Source: Micrococcaceae bacterium UBA6021
Lineage (GTDB): Bacteria; Actinomycetota; Actinomycetes; Actinomycetales; Micrococcaceae
DNA length: 14,072 bases
Direction of reading: 5' to 3'
NCBI GenBank assembly: GCA_002427975.1
Contig: DIZT01000148.1
Location: 2,476 to 16,547 of the forward strand
Part shown: positions 1-9,466 of the stretch, piece after piece
How positions within the stretch are numbered: the first letter of the stretch is position 1
How the letters are laid out: each line of letters begins with the position of its first letter
Translations under genes and position numbers: made by a program
The notes under the pieces: model-generated
The model's database searches: none
The model's input: the letters and a program-made list of their open reading frames with translations, nothing else
What the model was told of the DNA's origin: nothing

Positions 1-113
1 GCGAGGTCCATGTTGTCGACCGCCAACTGGTGGCCGAAACGTTTAGTCAGGCCCTGGGTCTCGATGGTCAGCCCGGCCGTCCCGCTCCCGGCGCCACCCC
101 CAGCGGTCCTCAC
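1..113 (-). CDS. ABC transporter ATP-binding protein, N-terminal fragment
   Basis: Only the first 37 codons are inside the window; the gene continues past the left edge. After a Gly/Ala-rich start the protein reads LTIETQGLTKRFGHQLAVDN, the usual first beta strands of an ABC ATPase, where the aromatic residue of the A-loop (RFG) stacks on the adenine of ATP. The Walker A motif would lie just outside the window. The start is GTG at 113-111, and it overlaps the TGA of the upstream LolA-like gene by four bases (GTGA), so translation is probably coupled and the two products probably work together. What is exported or imported cannot be told from this fragment. The family call is fairly sure; the subfamily is unknown. 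Confidence 0.8.
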   Translation of the reverse strand, partial: MRTAGGGAGSGTAGLTIETQGLTKRFGHQLAVDNMDL

Positions 114-1333
114 GCTGCGCCGGCGGCGGCCAGCAGCCGCTCCGCCGGAACCATCCCCACAAAGATCCTGCCGTCGTCGGTCACCAGCACGTTGACCAGT
201 GCGGTGGAGAGGAGCCGCCCACCGGGCACGACGACGGCGGCCTGGGACAGGAGCGGATCCTTCAGTATGGATTCAGTCAAGGCAGCCCCTTGCCCGTTGG
301 GTGCCGCCGGGAACCCGATCACGGTTTCCCAGCCCTTGCCGGTCACCGTCGGTTTTGGTGCATCACCGTTCCGCAGGTCAGCGTCGCTTCCGGGAGGCAC
401 GGCGCCGGGATTGACACTGCCGGGGGTGGGCGGGAGAGCCGGCAGGCCGGGCTTGAGCGGTAGCGGCGGCACTGGCAGCTCCTTGACCGTGGTGCCCGGC
501 GGAGCGACGAACGTGAACACCGAGTCCTCCGGGGCCGCCAGGGACAGGCTGGTGAAGCCAGTCTCGAAAGCCGGTTGCGCCTGGCCGCGTGCCATCACCG
601 ATACCCGCAGCGGCATTCCGGTCTGGCCGTCAACGGCGATGACCACTTTCTCCACCAGGGTCCCCTGCGTCCGCGGCGCCACTATCAGGTTGTACGCGGA
701 CCGGCCGGCGACTTGCAGGTCCGGACCTATTGTCACTTCGGTGGAACTGTCCACTGCGGCGAGGAACTTCCTGGCGAGGTCCTCAGGCGTTGGCGGGACA
801 GGCGAAGGCGGAACAGGTGAAGGCAGCGCGGGTGCAGACCGATCCGGGCTCGGCAGAGCCGGGGCTTCCGGGACCGGCAGGGGCAGGTCGCTGGCAAATG
901 CGGGCAGGGTCAGATGGGCTGCGCTGTTGTCCTTGGAGTTGTAGAACCAGACATCGCCGTCCCGCCGGATGACGTCGCGCTCAGCCAGCCGGTCCATCAC
1001 CTGCACCCGTATCTTGGCAGGCCCGTCCATAAAGATCCGGGCGGTGTGCTCGCCGGTCAGCAACTCGATGATCGAGGCGGCACCGCCGGCCGACACCGGT
1101 CCGGACGTGGGCCCGGCGGCCGGCAGTTCCGGCAGTCCCAGGTCGGAGGACTGTTCGACTGCGCCGGAGAATGACCGGGTGCTGTGCTGGCCCAGGAGGG
1201 TCAGGACCTCGGCCGGAGACTTTGGCGGCAGCGGATCACCGGCCCGCGCCGGAATGGATCCCACCAGCACGCCAGCGGCTATCATTGCGGGTACAGCTGC
1301 GGCAGGCACCCAGCGCAGCCATGCGCGGTTCAT
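110..1333 (-). CDS. Secreted LolA/RseB-like lipoprotein-sorting-type protein
   Basis: A 407-aa exported protein. Residues 1-31 form a signal peptide (Arg near the N terminus, hydrophobic core, probable cleavage after ARA-31). There is no lipobox cysteine, so it is probably secreted or cell-wall associated rather than a lipoprotein. The mature part has the look of the LolA/RseB-like fold used in actinobacteria: a first half with repeated strands (ARIFMDGPAKIRVQVMDRL, then DGDVWFYNSKDN), a Pro-rich linker (PSPVPPSPVPPTPEDL), and a second half with EKVVIAVDGQTGMPLRVSV. Further Pro-rich spacing and a C-terminal segment resembling DUF4367-type tails (STALVNVLVTDDGRIFVG) follow. Proteins of this kind are commonly encoded beside ABC transporters, and here the ATPase gene starts inside this gene's stop codon. 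A role in handling a lipid or a transported ligand is inference. The ATG start has only a weak upstream purine stretch; a tiny frame ends on it (see findings). Confidence 0.72.
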   Translation of the reverse strand: MNRAWLRWVPAAAVPAMIAAGVLVGSIPARAGDPLPPKSPAEVLTLLGQHSTRSFSGAVEQSSDLGLPELPAAGPTSGPVSAGGAASIIELLTGEHTARIFMDGPAKIRVQVMDRLAERDVIRRDGDVWFYNSKDNSAAHLTLPAFASDLPLPVPEAPALPSPDRSAPALPSPVPPSPVPPTPEDLARKFLAAVDSSTEVTIGPDLQVAGRSAYNLIVAPRTQGTLVEKVVIAVDGQTGMPLRVSVMARGQAQPAFETGFTSLSLAAPEDSVFTFVAPPGTTVKELPVPPLPLKPGLPALPPTPGSVNPGAVPPGSDADLRNGDAPKPTVTGKGWETVIGFPAAPNGQGAALTESILKDPLLSQAAVVVPGGRLLSTALVNVLVTDDGRIFVGMVPAERLLAAAGAA

Positions 1334-1420
1334 GCCGGCCCCGCTTCATCGTTGGAGCCCATAGCTTCAGGTTACGCCTGGGGGCCGCTGCGCACACCCC
1401 TCCTGCGAGAGCGGGCCCTG

Positions 1421-4183
1421 TTACGTCGGCACCACGGTGCCCGCGCCGCCGTCGACCGTTATTTTCTGCCCCGTGGAGAACCGAAGCGTGGCGTCCGGGA
1501 CACCCACCACCGCCGGGATGCCGTACTCCCGGGCCACGACGGCGCCATGGGAATTGGGGCCGCCCATCTCCATAACGAGTCCGCCCGCGGTGAGGAACAA
1601 CGGCGTCCAGCCGGGGTCCGTGGACGGCGCCACCAGAATCTCACCCGGCTCCAAATGCGCGCCCACCGGGTCGAGGATGACGCGGGCGGCCGCCGTGACA
1701 ACACCGGCCGACGCCGGACTCCCGGTCAGTGCCCCCGGCACCGTGGATGCCGCAGCGTCGCCGGATGGTAGGGCTTCCGGCTCGGTGCCATCCGACAGCA
1801 ACACCCGGGGTATATGGCGCCGTTCCAGTTCCAGGGCGTACTCCTCCCGCCGCCGCGCCACCAGGTCGCGGAGGTCCGCTATCCCCGTTCCGGCATCGAG
1901 GCCGGCCCTGGCTTCGTCCAGGTCCAGGAAGAAGATGTCATCCGGTTCGGCCACCGCCCCGGCCGTGGCAAGAGCAGCACCGGCCAGGGCCAGTTGCTTC
2001 CGCACTTCGGCGAGGCCCACCACCAGCTGGTACTTGGGGAGTTCGCGCAGCCCCGCGAAAATCCTCGCCCGCCCCAACGCTGCCCGGACCACCGCCCCTC
2101 GCAGCCGGCCCCGGCTCCGGGCCTGCGCGACAAGGCGGTCCACACAGGCTTCAGCCTCCTCCGCGGCATTGCTGAACTGGATATCCGGCGCCAATGCTGA
2201 ATCCGCCAGGCGGAGGTAGTTGGCCAGGACACCCAGGATGTGGGTGGGGTCATCGGACCAGCGCGGCATGCCGACGTCGATCTCGGCCACGGCGCGGTGC
2301 CCGTACTGGCCCATAAACCGCGCCAGGCCTGCCTGCAGCACCGCGGGCAGCAGGCCTGCACGGAAGTCTTGCGCCAGTTCGGCGGGTTTCCGGTCGGTCA
2401 CGGCGGTGCGGGCACCGCCGTCGTTCTTAATCACCTGGGCGAGGCGCCACAGTTCCAGGTCCATCTCGGTGGTGACGTTGTTGGGCAGCCCGCGGAGCAC
2501 AACCTGCAGGTCCTCCCACCGGCCGCCGCCCAGCAGTTTTCCGGCGAGCCCCAGCGCAGCGATACCCAGCGCCGCCAGTGGCAGGACAGCGGGCACGACC
2601 GAAAAGATCCGGGCGCCCAGCAGGTGCTCGGCATAGTCCAGTCGCTGCAGCGCAGTGGCGCCGGCCGGCGGCTCGAGGGAGTCGGCGAACTCGCGCGCCA
2701 GCCGGTTGGCCCGGCGGAGGGCCGCGTCCGGCCGGATGACGGCCCGGAGCATCGTCTCCGGCACCCGGGCATGGACAGCCGCGGGCACCACGTGCCGCAG
2801 CAGGCCCAGCGGCGTCCGGCGGGTCACGGAAAACCGCGGGTCCTCGAACACCTTCCGCAACACCGTGGCCGAGCGCGCTTCCATCACATCAAAGACTTTG
2901 GGAACGATCCGCCGGCCGGTGGTGCTGCGGGCGACTGCGGTCAGGTCGAGGTAGATTCGCTGGCCCGCCACCGCATAGGGCGACGGACCCTTGCGTGGCT
3001 CGGGCACGTCAAAATGCGCTGCCCGGGCCACCGAGGAGGCAATGAGGCGGAAAGCAGCCAGGCCCATGGGCGTGAGGGGGCGGGTCAGGCCCTGCGCCAG
3101 GCTGAAGCAGAGGTAAACCCGCGTGCCCTCGCCGCCGGACGCCCGCTGCGGAACGGGGAACAGCGTGGTGATGGGCCGCGACTGGGTCAGCCAGAGGCGC
3201 CCGTCGCCGGCGATGGCCCATTCAATGTCCTGCGGCGATCCGAAATACTCCTCCACCTGGCGGCCCAGGGCTGCAAGTTCCGCGGCCTGCTTGTCCGTGA
3301 GGCAGGCTGTGGCGGCCCCATTATTGAGCGTCAGGGTCCGGGTTCCGCCTCCGGGAATCGGCCGGACCGCGATGCGTTTGTCACCCAGCCGGCGTTCCAG
3401 CACCCGCCCCGTGAGGGGGTCAACGACGAAATGGTCCGGGTTCACGGCGCCGGACACCACGGCCTCCCCCAGCCCCGGGCTCGCATCTATCACGGCCTGG
3501 TGCCGCCGGCCGGTCAGCGGATTGGCGGTGAAGAGCACACCGGCGGCGGTTGCGTCCACCATCCGCTGAACCACGACGGCGAGCGCCACCGCGGCCGGAT
3601 CGATCCCGCGGCTCGCCCGGTAGCTGACGGCCCGGTCCGTCCAGAGTGAGGCCCAGCAGTTGCGGACGGCTTCCACGACGGCGGCAGCCCCCACCACGTT
3701 GAGGTAGGTGTCCTGCTGGCCGGCGAAGCTCGCCGAGGGAAGGTCTTCAGCGGTGGCCGAGGACCTGACAGCCACCGGAACGTTGTCTCCGAGAGCTGCG
3801 TAGGCCTGCTCGACGGCGGCGGCTACTTCAGCGGGGACCGGGGCGCTTCGGATCATGTCCCGGGCCCTGCCGGCCAGCGCGGCGAAGGCGGGGAGGTCGC
3901 CGTCGGGCGTTGCCTTCAGAGCCGCGTGGACCTCGGCGAGCCGGCCGCCCGCCCGCGTGGTATCCACGGCAGGGGTATCCACGGCCGTGACATCTCCTAC
4001 GGATGCATCGCCGGCAGTGGCCTGGCGGTACGCGTCCGTGGTGAGGCAGAAACCGTCCGGCACGGGCATGCCAGCGGAGAGCAGCTCCCCCAGATTGGCG
4101 GCCTTGCCACCCACCAGGGGAACCATGGCAGCGGTGACCGCCGCCAATCCCAGGACTGGAGGCGGGCTGCCGGCGCCAGGCAT
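1421..4183 (-). CDS. PEP-utilising phosphotransferase of rifampin-phosphotransferase (RPH)-like architecture
   Basis: The product is 920 aa. Residues about 20-340 are the ATP-grasp (PPDK_N) domain: GGKAANLGELLSAG at 26-39, VAVRSSATAEDLPSASFAGQ at 138-157, and DIEWAIAGDGRLWLTQSRP near 320-340. A long central domain carries YGHRAVAEIDVGMPRW, and LRELPKYQLVV precedes the C-terminal part. The phosphohistidine swivel domain is last (GGPNSHGAVVAREYG, His879). PEP synthase places this His domain before a C-terminal TIM barrel; here nothing follows, so the order is that of RPH, which transfers the beta-phosphate of ATP to rifampin. RPH proteins are usually about 860-870 aa, so this one is somewhat longer, and the true substrate is not shown. 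I chose ATG 4183 because AGGAGG lies 7 bases before it; ATG 4189 in the same frame sits only one base from that site. It lies 31 bp after the stress-protein gene, so the two are probably co-transcribed. I saw no obvious rifampin-associated palindrome upstream. Confidence 0.82.
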   Translation of the reverse strand: MPGAGSPPPVLGLAAVTAAMVPLVGGKAANLGELLSAGMPVPDGFCLTTDAYRQATAGDASVGDVTAVDTPAVDTTRAGGRLAEVHAALKATPDGDLPAFAALAGRARDMIRSAPVPAEVAAAVEQAYAALGDNVPVAVRSSATAEDLPSASFAGQQDTYLNVVGAAAVVEAVRNCWASLWTDRAVSYRASRGIDPAAVALAVVVQRMVDATAAGVLFTANPLTGRRHQAVIDASPGLGEAVVSGAVNPDHFVVDPLTGRVLERRLGDKRIAVRPIPGGGTRTLTLNNGAATACLTDKQAAELAALGRQVEEYFGSPQDIEWAIAGDGRLWLTQSRPITTLFPVPQRASGGEGTRVYLCFSLAQGLTRPLTPMGLAAFRLIASSVARAAHFDVPEPRKGPSPYAVAGQRIYLDLTAVARSTTGRRIVPKVFDVMEARSATVLRKVFEDPRFSVTRRTPLGLLRHVVPAAVHARVPETMLRAVIRPDAALRRANRLAREFADSLEPPAGATALQRLDYAEHLLGARIFSVVPAVLPLAALGIAALGLAGKLLGGGRWEDLQVVLRGLPNNVTTEMDLELWRLAQVIKNDGGARTAVTDRKPAELAQDFRAGLLPAVLQAGLARFMGQYGHRAVAEIDVGMPRWSDDPTHILGVLANYLRLADSALAPDIQFSNAAEEAEACVDRLVAQARSRGRLRGAVVRAALGRARIFAGLRELPKYQLVVGLAEVRKQLALAGAALATAGAVAEPDDIFFLDLDEARAGLDAGTGIADLRDLVARRREEYALELERRHIPRVLLSDGTEPEALPSGDAAASTVPGALTGSPASAGVVTAAARVILDPVGAHLEPGEILVAPSTDPGWTPLFLTAGGLVMEMGGPNSHGAVVAREYGIPAVVGVPDATLRFSTGQKITVDGGAGTVVPT

Positions 4184-4214
4184 CTTCATGCCTCCTGCCG
4201 CGAAGGTTACCGGG

Positions 4215-5252
4215 TCAGGCCGCGCCGGGCATCGGCCCGAACTTTGCCCGGTCCGCCAGCCGCGGATCGTCGCGGTCCGGGACCACCAGGACCGGGCTCT
4301 TGGCGTGGTGCAGCACGCCCCCGGACGTGGAACCCAGCAGCATACCGGTGAAACCTCCGTGGCCGCGGGTGCCCACCACCACCAGTTCCACATGCCGGCT
4401 GGCCTCCACCAGGACATCCACGGCCGAACCGTCCAGCAGTTCCGACTCGACGGAGAGGTTCGGGTAGTGGCTCTTCAGCCAGGCCATTCCGGCGGAAAGC
4501 TGGGTACGGATGTCGTCAAAGAGGGCTTTGCGGTCCATGGGGGCCGGAACCCATGCCAAGGAACCGCTGAACTGCGGCACGGCGCAGATCACGCGCAAGC
4601 TGGCCCCGAGCCTTACAGCCTGGTCAGCAGCTTCCAGCACGGCGATCCGCGCCTGTTCGGAACCGTCCACGCCCACCGCAACGACGTTCTCAACCTGCTG
4701 GTGCCCTGGCTTGGCCTGTTCGGCCCTGATGCGCTTGTCCTCGGTGGTTTCCCCCAGCCGGTCCGAACAGACCAGCGGCACCGTGACGGTGGGGCATTTG
4801 GCGTGGGCGGGCAAAGCACTGCTCACCGAGCCCAGCAGGCGTCCCACAAATCCGCCGCGTCCGCGGGTGCCGAACACCAGCAGTTCAGCTGTCTCGGACA
4901 TTTCCAGGAGCACGCCCGAGGCGTCCCCGTTCTCCACGGAGCCGTCAACCTCGATGTTGTAGCCGGAGACCTTGTCCAGCGCCTGCTTGACGATAGCCTC
5001 AGCACCCTCGCGAATGACGGAATCGTCCACGGTGGCGTACCCGCCGTCCAGACCGGAAGCCGCAAAGATCGGCACTGAATACGCGGTGACAATATGCAAA
5101 GGCAGACGGCGGCGCTCGGCTTCCCGTGCTGCCCACACCAAGGCGCACTGGCCGTGGTCGGAACCGTCCACCCCCACAACAATCCCCACGGGAGCAGCCG
5201 AATTACCGGCCCTGTCCGGTTCCGGTTCCGGATGCAACTCATGTACGCCCAT
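4215..5252 (-). CDS. Universal stress protein with two tandem UspA domains
   Basis: A 345-aa cytoplasmic protein with two Usp domains, about residues 22-160 and 189-325. Each starts with the nucleotide-binding strand (VGVDGSD at 27 and VGVDGSE at 193). Each ends with the complete ATP-binding signature G-2x-G-9x-G-S: GTRGRGGFVGRLLGS at 128-142 and GTRGHGGFTGMLLGS at 294-308. Both sites look intact, so it belongs to the ATP-binding class of Usp proteins. Such proteins in actinobacteria are usually induced by hypoxia, stationary phase or other stress; the inducer here is not visible. The ATG at 5252 has GAGGAGG seven bases upstream, which is a strong ribosome site. The frame stays open to 5669, but the added residues have no domain character. 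The downstream RPH-like gene is 31 bp away, suggesting one transcript. Confidence 0.93.
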   Translation of the reverse strand: MGVHELHPEPEPDRAGNSAAPVGIVVGVDGSDHGQCALVWAAREAERRRLPLHIVTAYSVPIFAASGLDGGYATVDDSVIREGAEAIVKQALDKVSGYNIEVDGSVENGDASGVLLEMSETAELLVFGTRGRGGFVGRLLGSVSSALPAHAKCPTVTVPLVCSDRLGETTEDKRIRAEQAKPGHQQVENVVAVGVDGSEQARIAVLEAADQAVRLGASLRVICAVPQFSGSLAWVPAPMDRKALFDDIRTQLSAGMAWLKSHYPNLSVESELLDGSAVDVLVEASRHVELVVVGTRGHGGFTGMLLGSTSGGVLHHAKSPVLVVPDRDDPRLADRAKFGPMPGAA

Positions 5253-5662
5253 GGGGCCGCCTCCTCGCGATACTGCCTTTATGTTGCGGCTATTCTGCCA
5301 GAAGCGGCGCACTCCGCCCTCGCTCGCCGGGGTGTCAGCTCCGACGGGTTTCAGAACCCCGCTTCCGGTTCTCACTATTCTCGGTCCGCGGACACTTAGC
5401 AAGCAGGAGCAGGCCGCTGACCGGCCAGTTATCCACAGCCCACTGTTAACGGAGCGCGAAGCATATTCATCGCGGAGACGAATGTTTGCGTTTGGGCTAT
5501 CCACGGCCGTGAATGTTCTGTAGTCTTCGAGGCACTGCCGGTCCGACGACGCCCTTTCAAAGAAGCGTCCGGACCGGTGCTGCGGCCGCACTTTGGGGGT
5601 AACGGAACGCATGCATGGCGACGCCGCCTGCATCCGGAAGCCTTCGAAGGAGGAACACTGTA
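5253..5662. other. Divergent intergenic region between usp and FAD-protein genes
   Basis: About 410 bases without a convincing gene, between the leftward stress-protein gene and the rightward FAD-protein gene, so it should hold both promoters. I could not identify a clear -35/-10 pair for either. It contains small perfect palindromes (GTCCGCGGAC at 5384-5393 and CACGGCCGTG at 5502-5511), one isolated match to the DnaA-box consensus (TTATCCACA at 5429-5437), and a hairpin in the probable leader of the rightward gene (listed separately). The base composition around 5430-5530 is clearly more AT-rich than the flanking genes, as expected of a promoter zone. Confidence 0.6.
5538..5577 (+). repeat. 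Hairpin in the leader of the FAD-protein gene
   Basis: An inverted repeat with stem CCGGTCC (5538-5544) against GGACCGG (5571-5577), extended by GACG (5545-5548) against CGTC (5566-5569) with C5570 bulged. That gives 11 pairs around a 17-base loop. The loop contains CTTTCAAAG, itself nearly self-complementary. It ends about 85 bases before the GTG start. No T-run follows, so it is not a simple intrinsic terminator. It could be a leader RNA structure or a protein-binding inverted repeat; nothing decides between these. Confidence 0.45.
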
Positions 5663-6280
5663 GTGTCAAGCATGCCTGTGAATGGCGGGACCGAACGGAC
5701 CACCACGGTGATCATCGGCACGGGGCTTTCCGGCCTCGCCGTGGGCGCAGAACTGCGCCGGCGCGGCGTGCACGCCATCGTGGTGGACGGGCTCGACATC
5801 CTCGGCGCCGGACAACCGGCCAATACAGCTTCACTGCAGCGCTGCGACGCAGCAGATTCCGACTCCCTCCGGGAGCGCAACGAGATCCTCCGCCACCTGC
5901 GCAACTACGCCGCCAGCCACGACATGGATGTCCGCAACACCACCCGGGCAGTTCAGCTGACCATGGTGGGCCGGGCACTGGACGGTTCGGCCGCGGGGTC
6001 CGCGTCCGGCCGATGGGAAGTCCACACCCCGAACGGAATCCTGCTGGCCGACAACATTGTGCTGACCCGCTGCGCGCACAGCCAGCTGCGGCGCATGCTC
6101 AGCGATTTCGGCATCACGGTTGGCCGCAACCTCGTCGCGGCCATGCGGACCATCGGCATCTACCTCGTCGGCGTGGGCGAGCTCATTACGCCCTCTCCCA
6201 AAGAGGTGCTGCGTCAGGCCAAGACTGTTGGGCTGGCCATCGCTGCCAAGGTCAACCTGGAAACCGTCGCCGTCATTTAG
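5663..6280 (+). CDS. Short FAD-binding (flavin-dependent oxidoreductase-like) protein
   Basis: A 205-aa protein that begins with a classic FAD/NAD Rossmann fingerprint: TTTVIIGTGLSGLAVGAEL, with GxGxSG at residues 19-24, then RRRG and the acidic strand end VVVD-type at Asp42. This resembles the N-terminal FAD-binding part of flavin monooxygenases and pyridine-nucleotide oxidoreductases. The C-terminal stretch (IGIYLVGVGELITPSPKEVL) resembles the end of such enzymes. I see no second Rossmann motif for NAD(P)H, and the length is half or less of a typical family member, so it may be a reduced, internally deleted or regulatory derivative. Catalysis is not assured. The GTG start at 5663 has AAGGAGG nine bases upstream (5647-5653); ATG 5672 is a poorer alternative. 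The stop codon lies inside the first copy of an 18-bp tandem duplication. The family is moderately sure; no specific substrate can be named. Confidence 0.65.
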   Translation: MSSMPVNGGTERTTTVIIGTGLSGLAVGAELRRRGVHAIVVDGLDILGAGQPANTASLQRCDAADSDSLRERNEILRHLRNYAASHDMDVRNTTRAVQLTMVGRALDGSAAGSASGRWEVHTPNGILLADNIVLTRCAHSQLRRMLSDFGITVGRNLVAAMRTIGIYLVGVGELITPSPKEVLRQAKTVGLAIAAKVNLETVAVI

Positions 6281-6308
6281 GGCTGTTCGGTCATTTAGGG
6301 CTGTTCGG
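6272..6308. repeat. Perfect 18-bp tandem duplication at a convergent gene junction
   Basis: The unit tcatttagggctgttcgg occurs twice back to back (6273-6290 and 6291-6308). With the preceding g the period-18 match runs 37 bases. The first copy supplies the TAG stop of the rightward FAD-protein gene (6278-6280). The second supplies the leftward TAA stop (6297-6295) and the last codons (Glu-Gln-Pro) of the copC-like gene. With one copy removed, the two stop codons would overlap. Confidence 0.95.
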
Positions 6309-6927
6309 CGTCGTCGTCGTCTTCGTCGTCGCTGTCTGACGTGAGGCGGCGCTTCGCCAGTATTCCGATGGCCACCAGCAGCCCCACGGCCACCGCGGCA
6401 AAGATCACCAGGCTCCAGGGGAACGGTTCTGACGCGTCGGGTACGGGAACGGGGGTCACTGTGGTTCCCGGCTGCGCGGTTCCCATCGTGGGCACGCCGG
6501 CCGGCGCGGTGGATGAGGGTGAAGCGTCCGACGGCGATGCTCCCGCCGCGGTCGCCGTAAAGCCGAAGGTCCCCTCGATCGGGTGCGAATCCGAGCTGAC
6601 GACACGCCAGGCCACCGTGTACTGCCCCGCCGGAGCGCCGGCTTTGAGCCTCTGCGAGGCTACATTGTCCACAATCTCGACGGCGCCGTCCGCCCACTCA
6701 GCACCGGTGGAATCCTTCACGGAGAACTGCGCGCCAATACCCAACGGGTTCTTGCTGAACGTAACGGAGACCTGCTCCGGCGTCGTGGCCACCGTGGCGC
6801 CCTGCGCGGGACTGCTGGACTCGGCGGCATCGTGCGCCGAGGCAGGAGCCGAGAATCCCAGCAGCGCGGCGGCGAGAACAAACGTCCCGAGCACAACGCT
6901 CAGCAACTGTCGGCGGATGGATCGCAT
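6295..6927 (-). CDS. CopC-domain copper-binding membrane-anchored protein
   Basis: A 210-aa protein with a signal peptide ending in PASA-31, so the mature protein starts at His32. A free N-terminal histidine is the classic Cu(II) ligand of CopC. The matching C-terminal ligands are present in SSDSHPIEGTF (Asp113 and His115). No Met-rich Cu(I) site is visible, so this looks like the Cu(II)-only type. The CopC beta-sandwich covers about residues 32-128. It is followed by a Pro/Ser/Ala-rich linker, one transmembrane helix (about 168-190, WSLVIFAAVAVGLLVAIG), KRR as the inside anchor, and an acidic cytoplasmic tail rich in Asp. The expected role is binding copper outside the membrane; no CopD partner lies in the window. 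The ATG start has AAGGGAG ten bases upstream. It begins 37 bases after the UvrA-like gene on the same strand, so it may be read through from it. Confidence 0.88.
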   Translation of the reverse strand: MRSIRRQLLSVVLGTFVLAAALLGFSAPASAHDAAESSSPAQGATVATTPEQVSVTFSKNPLGIGAQFSVKDSTGAEWADGAVEIVDNVASQRLKAGAPAGQYTVAWRVVSSDSHPIEGTFGFTATAAGASPSDASPSSTAPAGVPTMGTAQPGTTVTPVPVPDASEPFPWSLVIFAAVAVGLLVAIGILAKRRLTSDSDDEDDDDAEQP

Positions 6928-6963
6928 AGGTGTACTGCTCCCTTGGGTTGGCGTCCTGCCAGC

Positions 6964-9354
<2,391 letters not shown>

Positions 9355-9381
9355 CGTGTCTCCAGCATTTTGCTTGGGCAT

Positions 9382-9466
9382 TGTGAGGTTCCTGACAGAC
9401 ATTCTAGGCGCGGTCCGCCGCCCTCTAGGATGCAAGTACCCTCAACAACACTTTCCTGGAGGACTA
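9382..9466. promoter_or_regulatory. Divergent promoter region between uvrA-like and azgA-like genes
   Basis: A short divergent spacer. On the minus strand, TAGAAT (9406-9401) is a good -10 match whose start point would fall just before the AGGA preceding ATG 9381. On the plus strand, TAGGAT (9426-9431) is a -10-like hexamer about 30 bases before the permease ribosome site. Neither has a convincing -35 hexamer at 16-18 bases, so both assignments are tentative. I saw no purine-riboswitch-like fold; the permease leader is too short for one. Confidence 0.3.

Noticed and set aside
2240..3649. A long open frame on the plus strand opposite the RPH-like gene (469 codons).
   Set aside because: It is antisense to a gene with clear catalytic motifs. 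Its product is rich in Arg, Gly, His and Gln with no domain, which is typical of the complementary frame in GC-rich DNA.
4190..4417. In-frame extension of the RPH-like protein into the stress-protein gene.
   Set aside because: It would overlap the 3' end of the Usp gene in another frame, its residues (Trp/Pro-rich) are shadow-like, and the ATP-grasp domain starts normally from 4183.
5429..5437. A perfect DnaA-box consensus (TTATCCACA) with a weaker similar site at 5497-5505.
   Set aside because: Replication origins carry clusters of boxes beside dnaA or dnaN; none are here. A single match in an AT-richer spacer is expected by chance, although a regulatory role for DnaA cannot be excluded.
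5253..5669. In-frame N-terminal extension of the universal stress protein.
   Set aside because: The added residues have no Usp character and the frame runs through the promoter zone. ATG 5252 has an excellent ribosome site and begins a normal Usp domain shortly after.
6308..6340. Repeated tcg/gtc triplets that look like a microsatellite.
   Set aside because: They simply encode the Asp/Glu-rich cytoplasmic tail of the copC-like protein on the minus strand, a common feature of such tails.
9355..9435. Longer N-terminus of the UvrA-like protein starting at 9435 or 9402.
   Set aside because: The upstream starts lack ribosome sites and the 9402 ATG overlaps the best -10-like hexamer. 9354 or 9381 are better supported.
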